The notes: generated by a model not told the origin, from the sequence alone. Shown: positions 1 through 15,780, numbered from the stretch's first letter. The stretch: 64,000 bases of DNA from Streptomyces spiralis (GCF_014654675.1 NZ_BNBC01000006.1:1-64000); one strand, 5' to 3'. Numbers and translations: made by a program.

Positions 1-7977
<7,977 letters not shown>

Positions 7978-8316
7978 CTGCACGCTCCAAGCTCGGTGTC
8001 GTTTGCTGTGGGCTGACTCAGCCACGAGGTCCTCGCACGCTAGGTCGGGTCCGATTCGTGACGACACCCCTAACGACCCCGGCTGTTTGCCCCGCGGGGC
8101 ACACCACGCGCTCCCGTCACCCGCCCCCGCGGCCGGGCCCGGATCTGCGCTTTTCCCAGCGTGCGTACGGGTTTCCGGCCCTCGGGGGCGGGATCAGGGG
8201 GGTGGGCCGGGTTCTCGCTCACGGCGTGCCCGCCTTCAATGGCCCCCGGCACTGCCCTCGGCACTGCCCCTGGCCTGCCGAGGGGCGGGCCTGCCGGACG
8301 ACGAGACGGGTGAGGC
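7978..8316. promoter_or_regulatory. Divergent promoter region between PKS and carboxylase operon
   Basis: This 339-base gap separates the start codons of two divergent operons and must hold both promoters. I see no confident -10/-35 pair. Two palindromes stand out: GGCTGACTCAGCC at 8011-8023 (6-base arms around one base) and TGCCCCGCGGGGCA at 8088-8101 (perfect 14-mer). Either could be an operator for a cluster regulator, but GC-rich palindromes also arise by chance. No coding signal is evident. Confidence 0.5.
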
Positions 8317-9876
8317 ATGACTGTGTCCGACGTTCAGGTGAGAGTCGCCGAACTGCTCGCGATCAAGGAGGCCGCCGGGTTCGGCCCGTCCCGGCGCGCC
8401 TCGGAGGCGCAGCACTCGCGGGGCAAGCTGACGGTCCGCGAGCGCCTCGACCTGCTGTTCGACCGGGGGACGTTCCACGAGATCGAGCAGCTGCGCCGGC
8501 ACCGGGCGACCGGCTTCGGCCTGGAGGACCGGCGCCCGCACACCGACGGCGTGGTCACCGGCTGGGGCAAGGTCGACGGCCGCACGGTGTTCGTCTACGC
8601 CCATGACTTCCGAATCTTCGGCGGCTCGCTCGGCGAGGCCCACGCCGAGAAGATCCACAAGGTGATGGACCTGGCGCTGTCCGCCGGCGCCCCGCTGGTG
8701 GCCCTCAGCGACGGCGCCGGGGCGCGCATCCAGGAGGGCGTCACCGCGCTCGCCGGGTACGGCGGCATCTTCCGCCGCAATGTGGCCGCCTCCGGTGTGA
8801 TCCCGCAGATCAGCGTGATGCTGGGCCCGTGCGCGGGCGGCGCCACCTACTCCCCCGCGCTCACCGACTACGTGTTCATGGTGCGGGACATCGCGCAGAT
8901 GTACATCACCGGCCCCGACGTGGTGCAGGCGGTCACCGGCGAGAAGATCTCCCACAACGAGCTGGGCGGCGCGGAGGTGCACTCCTCGGTCTCCGGGGCG
9001 AGCACGTTCCTCTACGACACCGAGGAGGACTGCCTGGCGGACGTACGGCATCTGCTGTCGCTGCTGCCGTCGAACAACCGTCAACTGCCGCCTTCGGTAC
9101 GGTGCGACGACCCGGCCGACCGCCGCAACGACGCACTCCTGGACCTGGTGCCGGCCGACCCGAACCGCTCGTACGACATGCGTGCGGTGATCGAGGAGAT
9201 CGTCGACGACGGCGACCTGTTCGAGGTGCACGGCACCTGGGCGACGAACATCATCTGCGGCCTGGCCCGGCTGGACGGGCACGTCGTGGGCATCGTCGCC
9301 AACCAGCCCGCCTCCCAGGCGGGGGTGCTCGACATCCACGCCTCGGAGAAGGCCGCGCGATTCGTGCAGACCTGCGACTCGTTCAGCATCCCGCTGGTGA
9401 CCCTGGTGGACGTCCCCGGCTTCCTGCCGGGCGGCGCGCAGGAGCACAACGGCATCATCCGGCACGGCGCGAAGCTGCTGTACGCGTACTGCGCGGCGAC
9501 CGTGCCACGGGTGCAGATGATCCTGCGCAAGGCGTACGGCGGGGCGTACATCGTGATGGACTCCCGCTCGATCGGCGCGGACCTGTCCTTCGCCTGGCCC
9601 ACCAACGAGATCGCGGTGATGGGCGCCGAGGGCGCGGCGAACGTGGTGTTCCGCCGGGAGATCGCCGCCGCGGACGACCCGGAGGCGGCGCGGGCGCAGC
9701 GCGTCAAGCAGTACCGCGAGGAGCTGATGCACCCGTACTACGCGGCCGAGCGCGGCCTGGTCGACGACGTGATCGACCCGGCCCGCACCCGCTCGGTGCT
9801 CATCGAGGCGCTGGCCGTGCTGCGCGCCAAGCACGCCCCGCTGCCGGAGCGCAAGCACGGCAACCCGCCGTTCTGA
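8317..9876 (+). CDS. Acyl-CoA carboxylase beta (carboxyltransferase) subunit, AccB-type
   Basis: This is a full-length 519-residue carboxyltransferase of the AccB/PccB family, which moves CO2 from biotin-carrier protein to acetyl- or propionyl-CoA. The N-terminal half has GVVTGWGKVDGR and the oxyanion region ALSDGAGARIQEG; the C-terminal half has LVDVPGFLPGGAQEHNGII and AYGGAYIVM. The residue that discriminates substrates in S. coelicolor is Ile in AccB and Asp in PccB; here it is Ile412, so acetyl-CoA carboxylation is favoured. It starts at ATG 8317 behind GGTGAGG. It is followed by an epsilon subunit and a thioesterase and is divergent from a PKS with malonyl-type ATs, so it is probably a dedicated malonyl-CoA supply gene. 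The biotinylated alpha subunit is not in the window. Confidence 0.93.
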   Translation: MTVSDVQVRVAELLAIKEAAGFGPSRRASEAQHSRGKLTVRERLDLLFDRGTFHEIEQLRRHRATGFGLEDRRPHTDGVVTGWGKVDGRTVFVYAHDFRIFGGSLGEAHAEKIHKVMDLALSAGAPLVALSDGAGARIQEGVTALAGYGGIFRRNVAASGVIPQISVMLGPCAGGATYSPALTDYVFMVRDIAQMYITGPDVVQAVTGEKISHNELGGAEVHSSVSGASTFLYDTEEDCLADVRHLLSLLPSNNRQLPPSVRCDDPADRRNDALLDLVPADPNRSYDMRAVIEEIVDDGDLFEVHGTWATNIICGLARLDGHVVGIVANQPASQAGVLDIHASEKAARFVQTCDSFSIPLVTLVDVPGFLPGGAQEHNGIIRHGAKLLYAYCAATVPRVQMILRKAYGGAYIVMDSRSIGADLSFAWPTNEIAVMGAEGAANVVFRREIAAADDPEAARAQRVKQYREELMHPYYAAERGLVDDVIDPARTRSVLIEALAVLRAKHAPLPERKHGNPPF

Positions 9877-9906
9877 CGGACGACGCTCCGACGAAGGTGA
9901 GGCGAG

Positions 9907-10104
9907 ATGACCCCGGCCACCGAGCCACTGGTACGGATCGTGCGCGGCGCCCCCGACCCCGAGTCGGTCGCCGCGCTCACCCTGGCACTGCTGCTCGCCA
10001 CCGCCGCCCGGACGGACGGCGACGGCGAGAGCGAGGGGCCGCCGACAGCGGCCTGGGGCCCGGCGCGCGGCTGGCGCCCGCCGGGCAGCTGGACCTCGGC
10101 GTGA
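9907..10104 (+). CDS. Acyl-CoA carboxylase epsilon subunit
   Basis: A 65-residue protein 30 bases after the beta subunit. It has the usual layout of actinobacterial carboxylase epsilon subunits: a short N-terminus leading into VRGAPDPESVAALTLALLL, a low-complexity acidic stretch, and a Trp/Pro-rich tail (AWGPARGWRPPGSW). In this family the small subunit docks on the beta subunit and stimulates the complex. Start ATG 9907 has GGTGAGGCG upstream. Length and position both fit; sequence conservation in the family is low, so context carries weight. Confidence 0.85.
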   Translation: MTPATEPLVRIVRGAPDPESVAALTLALLLATAARTDGDGESEGPPTAAWGPARGWRPPGSWTSA

Positions 10105-10168
10105 ACGACGCGCCGAGGCACGGCACAGACACGTACGAACGTTCCGCAGAGAGGACTCGGGTCCGACG

Positions 10169-10927
10169 ATGACCGAAGCGACGACGGCGGCCGGGGCATG
10201 GGTGCGCCGGTTCCACCCGGCCGAGGACGCCGCGGCCCGGCTGGTGTGCTTCCCGCACGCGGGCGGCTCGGCCAGCTACTACTTTCCTGTGTCACGGGCG
10301 CTCTCCCCGCGCCTGGACGTGGTGGCCGTGCAGTACCCCGGACGCCAGGACCGGCGCCACGAGCCGTGCGTGGACGACGTACGGCGCCTGGCGGACCTGG
10401 CGGCCGCCGAGCTGCGGCCCTGGTGCGACCGGCCGCTGGCCCTGTTCGGCCACAGCCTGGGCGCGACGCTGGCGTTCGAGGTGGCGCTGCGGCTGGAGGC
10501 GGACGGCACGAAACCACTGGTGCTGTTCGCGTCGGGCCGCCGGGCCCCGTCCCGGCACCGGGAGAACGAACGGGTCCACCTTGCCGACGACGAACGGCTC
10601 ATCTCCACGATCAAACGCATGAGCGGCACGGACGCGGCGGTCCTCGCCGACGACGAACTCCTCCGCACGGTCCTGCCCGCCATCCGCGCCGACTACAAGG
10701 CGGCCGAAACCTACCGCCACCACCCGGGCCCACCCCTGGCCTGCCCGCTGGTGGTCCTGAACGGCGACCGGGACCCCGAGGTCACCGCCGAGGAGGCCGA
10801 AGCCTGGACCGACCACACCTCGGCCGACTGCACCTTCCACTGGTTCCCCGGCGGCCACTTCTACCTCAACGACCACGCCCCCGAGGTGATCGCCCTGATC
10901 CGTGACGAGGTCCTGAACCGCCTGTGA
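10169..10927 (+). CDS. Type II thioesterase (alpha/beta hydrolase)
   Basis: A 252-residue discrete thioesterase of the kind found beside modular PKS and NRPS genes, where it removes aberrant acyl groups from stalled carrier domains. Family signs: CFPHAGGSASYYFP near the N-terminus, the nucleophile in LFGHSLGATLAFE (Ser about residue 94), the acid in LNGDRDPEV and the histidine in FPGGHFYL. It starts at ATG 10169 behind AGAGGA, and a 64-base gap separates it from the epsilon subunit, so co-transcription is likely. It is the last plus-strand gene before a convergent TetR gene, which probably marks the right border of the PKS cluster or a sub-operon. Confidence 0.93.
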   Translation: MTEATTAAGAWVRRFHPAEDAAARLVCFPHAGGSASYYFPVSRALSPRLDVVAVQYPGRQDRRHEPCVDDVRRLADLAAAELRPWCDRPLALFGHSLGATLAFEVALRLEADGTKPLVLFASGRRAPSRHRENERVHLADDERLISTIKRMSGTDAAVLADDELLRTVLPAIRADYKAAETYRHHPGPPLACPLVVLNGDRDPEVTAEEAEAWTDHTSADCTFHWFPGGHFYLNDHAPEVIALIRDEVLNRL

Positions 10928-10964
10928 CCGAGGACCCCGGCCGCGTGCCCTCCGGGACGGTGTG

Positions 10965-11543
10965 TCAGAGGATGGCGAGCCGGTCCACCAGCAGCTCCAC
11001 CCTCGGATCGGCGTCCTCGGGCAGCAGGCGGCCCGCGCGGCTCAGGGTCGCAAGGCCGTGCAGGGCCGCCCAGAACACCTCGGTGAACAGCCCCGGGTGG
11101 ACGCCGTCGCCCGCGACCTCGTCGAGAGTCTCCAGCAGGGCGGCGAAGGCGTCCTTCAAAGGCTCGGGGGTGTCCTCCTGCGCGTACGCCAGGCCGCCGT
11201 CGAGCTGGAACAAGGCGTCGTAGACCGCCGGGTTGCGTGCGGCGAAGTCGAGATAGGCACGGGCCAGGGCGGCGACCCGGGCGCGCGGGCCGTCCGCGGC
11301 GGAGGTCGCGGCCCGCACCGCCGTGGCCAGTTCGGTGGCCCCCTGGAGGGCGACGGCGCCGATGATCTCGCGCTTGCCGCGGAAGTGGCTGTAGAGGACG
11401 GGCTGACTGTATTCGATGCGCTCGGCGAGCCGGCGCGTGGTGACTGCGTCCCAGCCCTGCTGCTCGGCGAGTTCGCGGGCTGTCGCCACGATGAGGCGCT
11501 CGCGCTCCGCCCGTTCACGCTGCTTGCGTTCCTGTACCGACAT
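10965..11543 (-). CDS. TetR/AcrR family transcriptional repressor (WHG domain)
   Basis: A 192-residue regulator. The N-terminal helix-turn-helix is clear (TTRRLAERIEYSQPVLYSHF, residues about 38-57). The C-terminal half contains WAALHGLATL, typical of the TetR subgroup with a WHG ligand-binding domain. It is divergent from the DUF1772 gene with 92 bases between start codons, and that gap holds CTAGC-type palindromes, so it most likely represses itself and the DUF1772/DUF4267 pair. The ligand is unknown. Its 3' end converges on the thioesterase gene, so it need not belong to the PKS cluster. Confidence 0.9.
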   Translation of the reverse strand: MSVQERKQRERAERERLIVATARELAEQQGWDAVTTRRLAERIEYSQPVLYSHFRGKREIIGAVALQGATELATAVRAATSAADGPRARVAALARAYLDFAARNPAVYDALFQLDGGLAYAQEDTPEPLKDAFAALLETLDEVAGDGVHPGLFTEVFWAALHGLATLSRAGRLLPEDADPRVELLVDRLAIL

Positions 11544-11552
11544 GAATCGATC

Positions 11553-11616
11553 CTAGCACCGCTAGACAATCGAGCGGCAGCAGTACTAGCGTTGCCTCAT
11601 CGGCTAGCAACGCTAG
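11553..11616. promoter_or_regulatory. Palindromic operator candidates for the TetR repressor
   Basis: Two copies of the 13-base palindrome CTAGCnnnGCTAG lie at 11553-11565 (CTAGCACCGCTAG) and 11604-11616 (CTAGCAACGCTAG). A third element, CTAGCGTTGC at 11586-11595, is the exact reverse complement of GCAACGCTAG at 11607-11616, giving a 10-base inverted repeat with an 11-base spacer. The cluster lies between the divergent TetR and DUF1772 starts and would cover both promoters. Confidence 0.7.
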
Positions 11617-11635
11617 TTCAACGGGAGGGATCGTC

Positions 11636-12082
11636 ATGCTCAACGCACTCGAGGTCGTCACCACCGTCGTCGTAGGCCTGATGGTGGGGGTGGAGTTCTC
11701 CGTCGCCTTCATCATGAACCGGATCCTGGACGCGCTTCCCGAGGACAGCGGCCAGCTCGGCCACGCCCACGGCGGCCGGATGCTCGGCGCCCTGATGCCG
11801 TTCTGGTACATCGGCTCGCTCGTCCTCAGCGCGATCTGGGCCGTCGCCGGATGGCACCACCACGGTGCCGGACTCGTCGTCACCGCCGCCGGACTGCTGA
11901 TCGTCAGCGTGGTCATGTCGATGCTGCTGCTGGTCCCGATCAACAACCGGAACAAGACCTGGACCCCCGAGAACCGGCCCGCCGACTGGAAGGAGCAGCT
12001 GCACCGCTGGGGCCGCTACCACTACGTCCGCGTCGCCGTCATCATCGCCGCCTTCGCCCTGCTCGCCGCCGCCCTCGTCTGA
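11636..12082 (+). CDS. DUF1772 family membrane protein
   Basis: A 148-residue integral membrane protein with about four hydrophobic segments (residues 7-27, 53-73, 80-100, 128-147). The loop after segment three, VPINNRNKTW, is characteristic of DUF1772 proteins, a family that includes anthrone-oxygenase-like members, though most have no known role. Start ATG 11636 sits behind GGGAGGG. It is followed 38 bases later by a DUF4267 membrane protein and is controlled through the CTAGC operators shared with the divergent TetR gene. No enzymatic role can be assigned. Confidence 0.8.
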   Translation: MLNALEVVTTVVVGLMVGVEFSVAFIMNRILDALPEDSGQLGHAHGGRMLGALMPFWYIGSLVLSAIWAVAGWHHHGAGLVVTAAGLLIVSVVMSMLLLVPINNRNKTWTPENRPADWKEQLHRWGRYHYVRVAVIIAAFALLAAALV

Positions 12083-12120
12083 CACCACGGCTGCCCCGAA
12101 GCTGCGCAAGGAGAAGAACA

Positions 12121-12546
12121 ATGTCGCTGAAGAAGATCAACACCGTCCTGGTCGCCGCCTTCATCGTCTTCATCCTCTGGTTCGGGACGGAGTTCATCCT
12201 GAGCCCGGAGACGACGGCGCCGGGCTTCGGCCTGCCGAGTTGGCCGTCCGGCGACGGCGGCGGCTTCCTGATCATCAAGGGTATCCGTGACGTCGTCCTG
12301 GCCCTGGTCCTGGGCATCCTGCTGGTGACCGGCCACCGCCGGGCGCTGGGCTGGGTGCTGCTGGTGGAGGCCCTCGCCGCGTACGGCGACATGGCCACCG
12401 TGCTGGCCCACCACGGCTCCGTGGCCACCGCGCTCGGCGTCCACTGCCTGACCGCGACACTGATGGTGGTCAACGGCCTGCTGATAATGCGCGAGACCCG
12501 CAGGGTCGCGGCCGCTCCGGCAACACCCGCCCCGCAGCCCGCCTAG
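12121..12546 (+). CDS. DUF4267 family membrane protein
   Basis: A 141-residue membrane protein with four hydrophobic segments (about 9-27, 55-75, 80-97, 103-122). The motif GGFLIIKGIRDVVLAL is the signature region of DUF4267. The start ATG 12121 follows AAGGAGAAG. It lies 38 bases after the DUF1772 gene on the same strand and is very probably co-transcribed and under the same TetR repressor. Function unknown; small TetR-controlled membrane pairs like this often respond to lipophilic compounds, which is inference only. Confidence 0.8.
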   Translation: MSLKKINTVLVAAFIVFILWFGTEFILSPETTAPGFGLPSWPSGDGGGFLIIKGIRDVVLALVLGILLVTGHRRALGWVLLVEALAAYGDMATVLAHHGSVATALGVHCLTATLMVVNGLLIMRETRRVAAAPATPAPQPA

Positions 12547-12560
12547 GGCGCGGATCGCCT

Positions 12561-13070
12561 TCAAAGGCGGGCCGACGCCTCGAGGGGCACCTCCGCCCAT
12601 ACCGTCTTGCCCACGGGGTGGCGAGGCGCCCACCCCCAGCGCACTGCCAGCACGTCCACGAGGAGCAGTCCTCGTCCGGACTCTCCCTCGGGGCACGACG
12701 TGGGCGGGACCGTGGGCGGCCGCTTCGCGGAGGCGGCGTCCGCGACCTCGACACGGACCAGGCCCGCGGTGGCGTCGAGGGAGAGCCGGAGGCCGAAGTC
12801 GCGTCCGGGCACCCGGCCGTGCTGGACGGCGTTCGCCGCCAGTTCGCCGACGACGAGAGCGACCGTGCACGAGACGTCCGACGCCGGCGGGTGACCCCAC
12901 TCCTCCATGCACCGGACGGCGAGACGCCGGGCGAGCTGCGCCCCTCTCGGCGAGGAGGCGAACTGCCCGCACGACGAGGCCAGTTCGCCTTCGTCCCCCG
13001 GGGTGGTCATTCCTGTCAGCACGGCTCGTCCGCCCTTCTCTGTCGCACTTGAGGCATCCGCGACGTGCAC
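12561..13070 (-). CDS. ATP-binding regulatory protein (HATPase_c_2, RsbW-like)
   Basis: A 169-residue protein with the GHKL ATPase fold of anti-sigma kinases. The N box is VVGELAANAVQHG (residues about 72-84) and the G2-type box is GESGRGLLLVDVLA (about 130-143). Streptomyces encode dozens of these beside XRE/DUF397 pairs, as here, and most have no assigned partner. The GTG at 13070 gives 169 residues; an internal ATG at 13010 (MTTPGDEG) would give 149 and may be the true start. It is divergent from the XRE gene. The partner sigma or anti-anti-sigma factor is not visible. Confidence 0.85.
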   Translation of the reverse strand: MHVADASSATEKGGRAVLTGMTTPGDEGELASSCGQFASSPRGAQLARRLAVRCMEEWGHPPASDVSCTVALVVGELAANAVQHGRVPGRDFGLRLSLDATAGLVRVEVADAASAKRPPTVPPTSCPEGESGRGLLLVDVLAVRWGWAPRHPVGKTVWAEVPLEASARL

Positions 13071-13168
13071 ACGTCGTCACGTTCCGTGCCCAAGGGTCGC
13101 CGTTTCGCCCTACGCTCAACAGGTGGCGCAGCCTTACTGCTCAGGCCATAAGGAACGGAAGTGACGCT

Positions 13169-14116
13169 TTGGCCAACGGGATTGACCCCAGCGCTTCGAT
13201 GGCGGCGCTGTTCGGCGCGCGGGTACGCAGGCTCCGTACGGCGGCCGGACTCACCCAGGCCCAGCTCGGCGCCCGGACACATGTCGTGAGCACACGGATC
13301 ACCCAGATCGAGCGGGCGTCCGGAGCGAAGCCCACGCTGGAGCTGGCCCGTGCGCTGGACGCGGCCCTCGGTGCGGACGATCTCCTGGTCGAGTTGTGGC
13401 CTTACGTGTACCGGGAGGCGTTTCCGGACTGGTCGCGGAAGTTCATGGAGTACTCGGAGCGGGCGGTGGCCCTCCGTGAGTACGCAGCTCATGTGGTGCC
13501 AGGCTTGTTGCAGACGGAGGACTACGCGCGATCGGTCCTGAGAGTCGGTCGACCGCTCGGCAGCAAGGAGCAGTTGGAGGAGCGGGTCGCTCTTCGCATG
13601 GGACGACAAGAGCGCCTGCGTGCTCCCGATCGCCCCGAGTTGTGGGTGGTCCTCGACGAGGCGGTGCTCAGGCGTCCGGTCGGTGGCCGGGCAGTGATGC
13701 GCGAGCAGTTGGCGCGGCTGCTCGGGACGGCGGCGGAACATCGCGTCACCGTGCAGGTACTGCCGTTCGCCCAGGGCGAGCACGATGCCATGGGCGGTTC
13801 GCTCACCGTGCTCACCATGCCGGACGGCTCGGAGACGGCCTACACGGAAGGCGCGCACTACGGCCAACTCATCGAGGATCCGGACGAGGTCAGGAGGTTC
13901 GCGCTGACCTACGATCGGCTGCGGGCGGCAGCTCTGCCCCCGCTCATGTCACTGGACATGATCCGATCCGTGATGGAGGACAACCACCGTGGAGCGAAGG
14001 TCCCGTCCCGATCTGACCGGCGCCGCCTGGCGCAAGAGCAGCTACAGCAATCAGGAGGGCGGCAACTGCGTGGAGGTGGCCGCCGGGTCCCAGGGGGCCG
14101 TCGTCCCCGTCCGTGA
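13169..14116 (+). CDS. XRE-family helix-turn-helix regulator (DUF5753)
   Basis: A regulator of about 315 residues. The N-terminal HTH reads LRTAAGLTQAQLGARTHVVS, followed by the long DUF5753 effector domain with the family motifs REYAAHVVPGLLQTEDYAR, VLDEAVLRRP and TVQVLPF. A TTG at 13169 with GGAAG 7 bases upstream is a better start than the far upstream starts in the same frame. Such regulators pair with small DUF397 proteins, and one follows here. Oddly, the frame continues about 42 codons past the expected end, overlapping the DUF397 gene by 128 bases. The Arg/Gly-rich tail after SLDMIRSVMEDN looks like read-through, possibly from a lost stop. Confidence 0.85.
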   Translation: MANGIDPSASMAALFGARVRRLRTAAGLTQAQLGARTHVVSTRITQIERASGAKPTLELARALDAALGADDLLVELWPYVYREAFPDWSRKFMEYSERAVALREYAAHVVPGLLQTEDYARSVLRVGRPLGSKEQLEERVALRMGRQERLRAPDRPELWVVLDEAVLRRPVGGRAVMREQLARLLGTAAEHRVTVQVLPFAQGEHDAMGGSLTVLTMPDGSETAYTEGAHYGQLIEDPDEVRRFALTYDRLRAAALPPLMSLDMIRSVMEDNHRGAKVPSRSDRRRLAQEQLQQSGGRQLRGGGRRVPGGRRPRP

Positions 14117-14210
14117 CAGCAAGGTTCCGCACGGTCCGGCCCTGTGCTTCGAGGCCGCTTCCTGGGCCGCCTTCATAGGCGAGTTGAAGGCCGGGCACCG
14201 CCGTCCCTGA
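13989..14210 (+). CDS. DUF397 domain protein
   Basis: A 73-residue protein with the complete DUF397 pattern: LTGAAWRKSSYSNQEGGNCV, VPVRDSK and FEAASWAAFIGELKAG. These small proteins are encoded directly after XRE/DUF5753 regulators in Streptomyces; the BldB-related ones antagonise or modulate the regulator. The start is GTG 13989, inside the 3' end of the XRE frame, so translation is probably coupled. Codon use and family match show that this frame, not the overlapping XRE tail, is the real coding frame in 13989-14116. Confidence 0.9.
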   Translation: MERRSRPDLTGAAWRKSSYSNQEGGNCVEVAAGSQGAVVPVRDSKVPHGPALCFEAASWAAFIGELKAGHRRP

Positions 14211-14492
14211 GGTGGCCGGGACCCGGCCACCGTCCGTCCTCCGGGCTCACCGGGCCCTTGCCCGCCAGGGGCCGGTGGGCCACTGACCTCCTCAAAAACC
14301 GAGGGAAAGAACTACCCGCCCACCCACCCTCCCCGCCGGAAAGCCCTCATCACCCGTCCGGGTGACCGGCTTGCAGCGGCGGGATACGGACGGTTACGTT
14401 CGCCGCGACAACCGCAAACAGATACGGCCCCCGGCCGGGACTGGCATCCCGATCGAGGGCCTGACCGATCAGGAAGAGACAGAGACTTCCCG

Positions 14493-14663
14493 ATGGCTGA
14501 CCGGCAGTCTAACGCGCCCCTGCGCGCCGACGACGGAGCTCCGAAAGCTCCGACCTCCGGCGTGATTCACGTTCGTGACGGCTGCGAACGGGCATTCCGC
14601 GCTCCGGAACCCGGACACTGCCGGGAATGCCGATCCGGAAACCATCTCCGTGCGGCCGGGTGA
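14493..14663 (+). pseudogene. Short ORF, possible remnant of an HTH-domain protein
   Basis: A 56-residue frame from ATG 14493, preceded by GGAAGAG. Its first 30 residues include APTSGVIHVRD, which resembles the N-terminal GVVHVRN segment of a common Streptomyces helix-turn-helix protein family; no HTH follows. The rest (CERAF, GHCRECRSGNHL) matches nothing I recognise and ends at TGA 14661-14663. It may be a truncated gene or a chance frame in an otherwise empty 495-base gap (14211-14705). In the rest of that gap I see only GC-rich DNA with no clear terminator. Confidence 0.3.
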
Positions 14664-14705
14664 CGGCTTCCCCTCCAGCCCGCGGCTGAGGCAGTACCCG
14701 GAGCT

Positions 14706-15233
14706 TCAGGCCGTTCCCCCCATCCAGCCCGCCGCGTCCAGCCGGAACGCCCCGGGCGCCACCACGGTGCTCAGGTCGTCCTCGATGGCGCTCAGGCGGT
14801 CCTCGCCCAGTCGGGCGGCCCACTCGGTGCGCAGCCGGTCGAAGATCGCGGCCGAGCGGGCCAGGACGTCGAAACCGCGTGCGGTCAGGCGCACCACCTT
14901 GCGGCGGGCGTCGGCGGGGTCGTCGGCGCGCTGGGCGTAGCCGAGGGCGACCAGGCGATCGACGGTCTTGCCCGCCGCCTGCTTGGAGATGCCCAGGCGG
15001 CGGGCGATGTCGCTGGCGGCGCTGCCCTCCGGACCGATCGCCTGGAGGGCGAACCCGTATGCCGGGCGCACCTGCGGGTGTCCCTGCTCGGCGAGTTCGG
15101 TGTGCAGCGCGTCGATGAGCGTCCTGAAGCCCGCGAACAGAAGCAGCGGCAGCTCGTAGCCGGCTCTCGGCCGGTCGGCGTCGCCGCCCTGCGCTTCCGC
15201 GCCCTTCCCCGGAAAGGCAACCTGGTTTACCAT
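14706..15233 (-). CDS. MarR family transcriptional regulator
   Basis: A winged-helix regulator of about 175 residues. The recognition region is GSAASDIARRLGISKQAAGK followed by the wing RADDPADARRKVVRLT, the usual MarR layout. The start at 15233 is preceded by GATGAG; in-frame ATGs at 15248 and 15257 are also possible and would overlap the 5' end of the divergent AhpD-type gene. It probably controls that gene and itself through palindromes at 15222-15254. MarR proteins beside thiol-peroxidase-like genes often sense oxidants or phenolics; no sensing cysteine is evident here, so the signal is unknown. Confidence 0.88.
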   Translation of the reverse strand: MVNQVAFPGKGAEAQGGDADRPRAGYELPLLLFAGFRTLIDALHTELAEQGHPQVRPAYGFALQAIGPEGSAASDIARRLGISKQAAGKTVDRLVALGYAQRADDPADARRKVVRLTARGFDVLARSAAIFDRLRTEWAARLGEDRLSAIEDDLSTVVAPGAFRLDAAGWMGGTA

Positions 15234-15254
15234 CTCATCGTCAACCATGTTGAC
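15221..15254. promoter_or_regulatory. MarR operator candidate
   Basis: GTCAACCATGTTGAC at 15240-15254 is a perfect inverted repeat with 6-base arms and a 3-base centre. A related imperfect copy, TGGTTTACCA, lies at about 15221-15230. The perfect copy overlaps the candidate MarR start codons, so binding would block both divergent genes. This is an unusually tight layout. Confidence 0.6.
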
Positions 15255-15270
15255 CATCTTAGGAGGTGCC

Positions 15271-15780
15271 ATGTTCGCCGCACACACCATGGAGAGCGCC
15301 CCCGAGGCGTCGCGACCGGCGATGCGGTCCGTCGCCGACGGCTTCGGCGGGGCGCTGCCGGACGCCGTGGCCCGGCTGGCCGCGTCACCCGAGCTGCTCA
15401 ACGGATTCCTGTCGCTGAGCGCGAGTTTCGAGCGCTGCACCCTGGACCCTCTCTCCAGGGAGACCGTCATCATGACGGTCGCCGTCCGCAACCAGTGCCA
15501 CGTCTGCATCGCCCTGCACACCGGCAAGCTCCGCAAGCTCGGCGCGGACCCCGAGCTCGTCGCCGCCCTGCGCGAGGAACGCGCCCCGGCCGACGTACGG
15601 CTCGCCGCGATCCGTGCGTTCACCCTCGACGTCCTGACCACCGCCGGCGCCGTGGACGACGACGCGGTCAAAACCCTCCTGGCTCACGGGTACACCGAGC
15701 GCAACGCCCTGGAAGTCGTCCTCGGCATCGGCACGTACACGATGTCGACCTTCGCCAACCGCCTCGTCCGGGCGGCATGA
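15271..15780 (+). CDS. Carboxymuconolactone decarboxylase/AhpD-family protein
   Basis: A 169-residue protein with the AhpD catalytic pattern: Glu64, then Cys76-x2-Cys79 and His83 (QCHVCIALH), spaced exactly as in alkylhydroperoxidase D. The family acts as thiol-dependent peroxidase or reductase, or decarboxylates muconolactone; the CxxC pair favours the redox role. An AGGAGG 4 bases before ATG 15271 makes this start far better than the upstream in-frame ATG at 15247. It is divergent from MarR and probably de-repressed by MarR's ligand. Confidence 0.88.
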   Translation: MFAAHTMESAPEASRPAMRSVADGFGGALPDAVARLAASPELLNGFLSLSASFERCTLDPLSRETVIMTVAVRNQCHVCIALHTGKLRKLGADPELVAALREERAPADVRLAAIRAFTLDVLTTAGAVDDDAVKTLLAHGYTERNALEVVLGIGTYTMSTFANRLVRAA

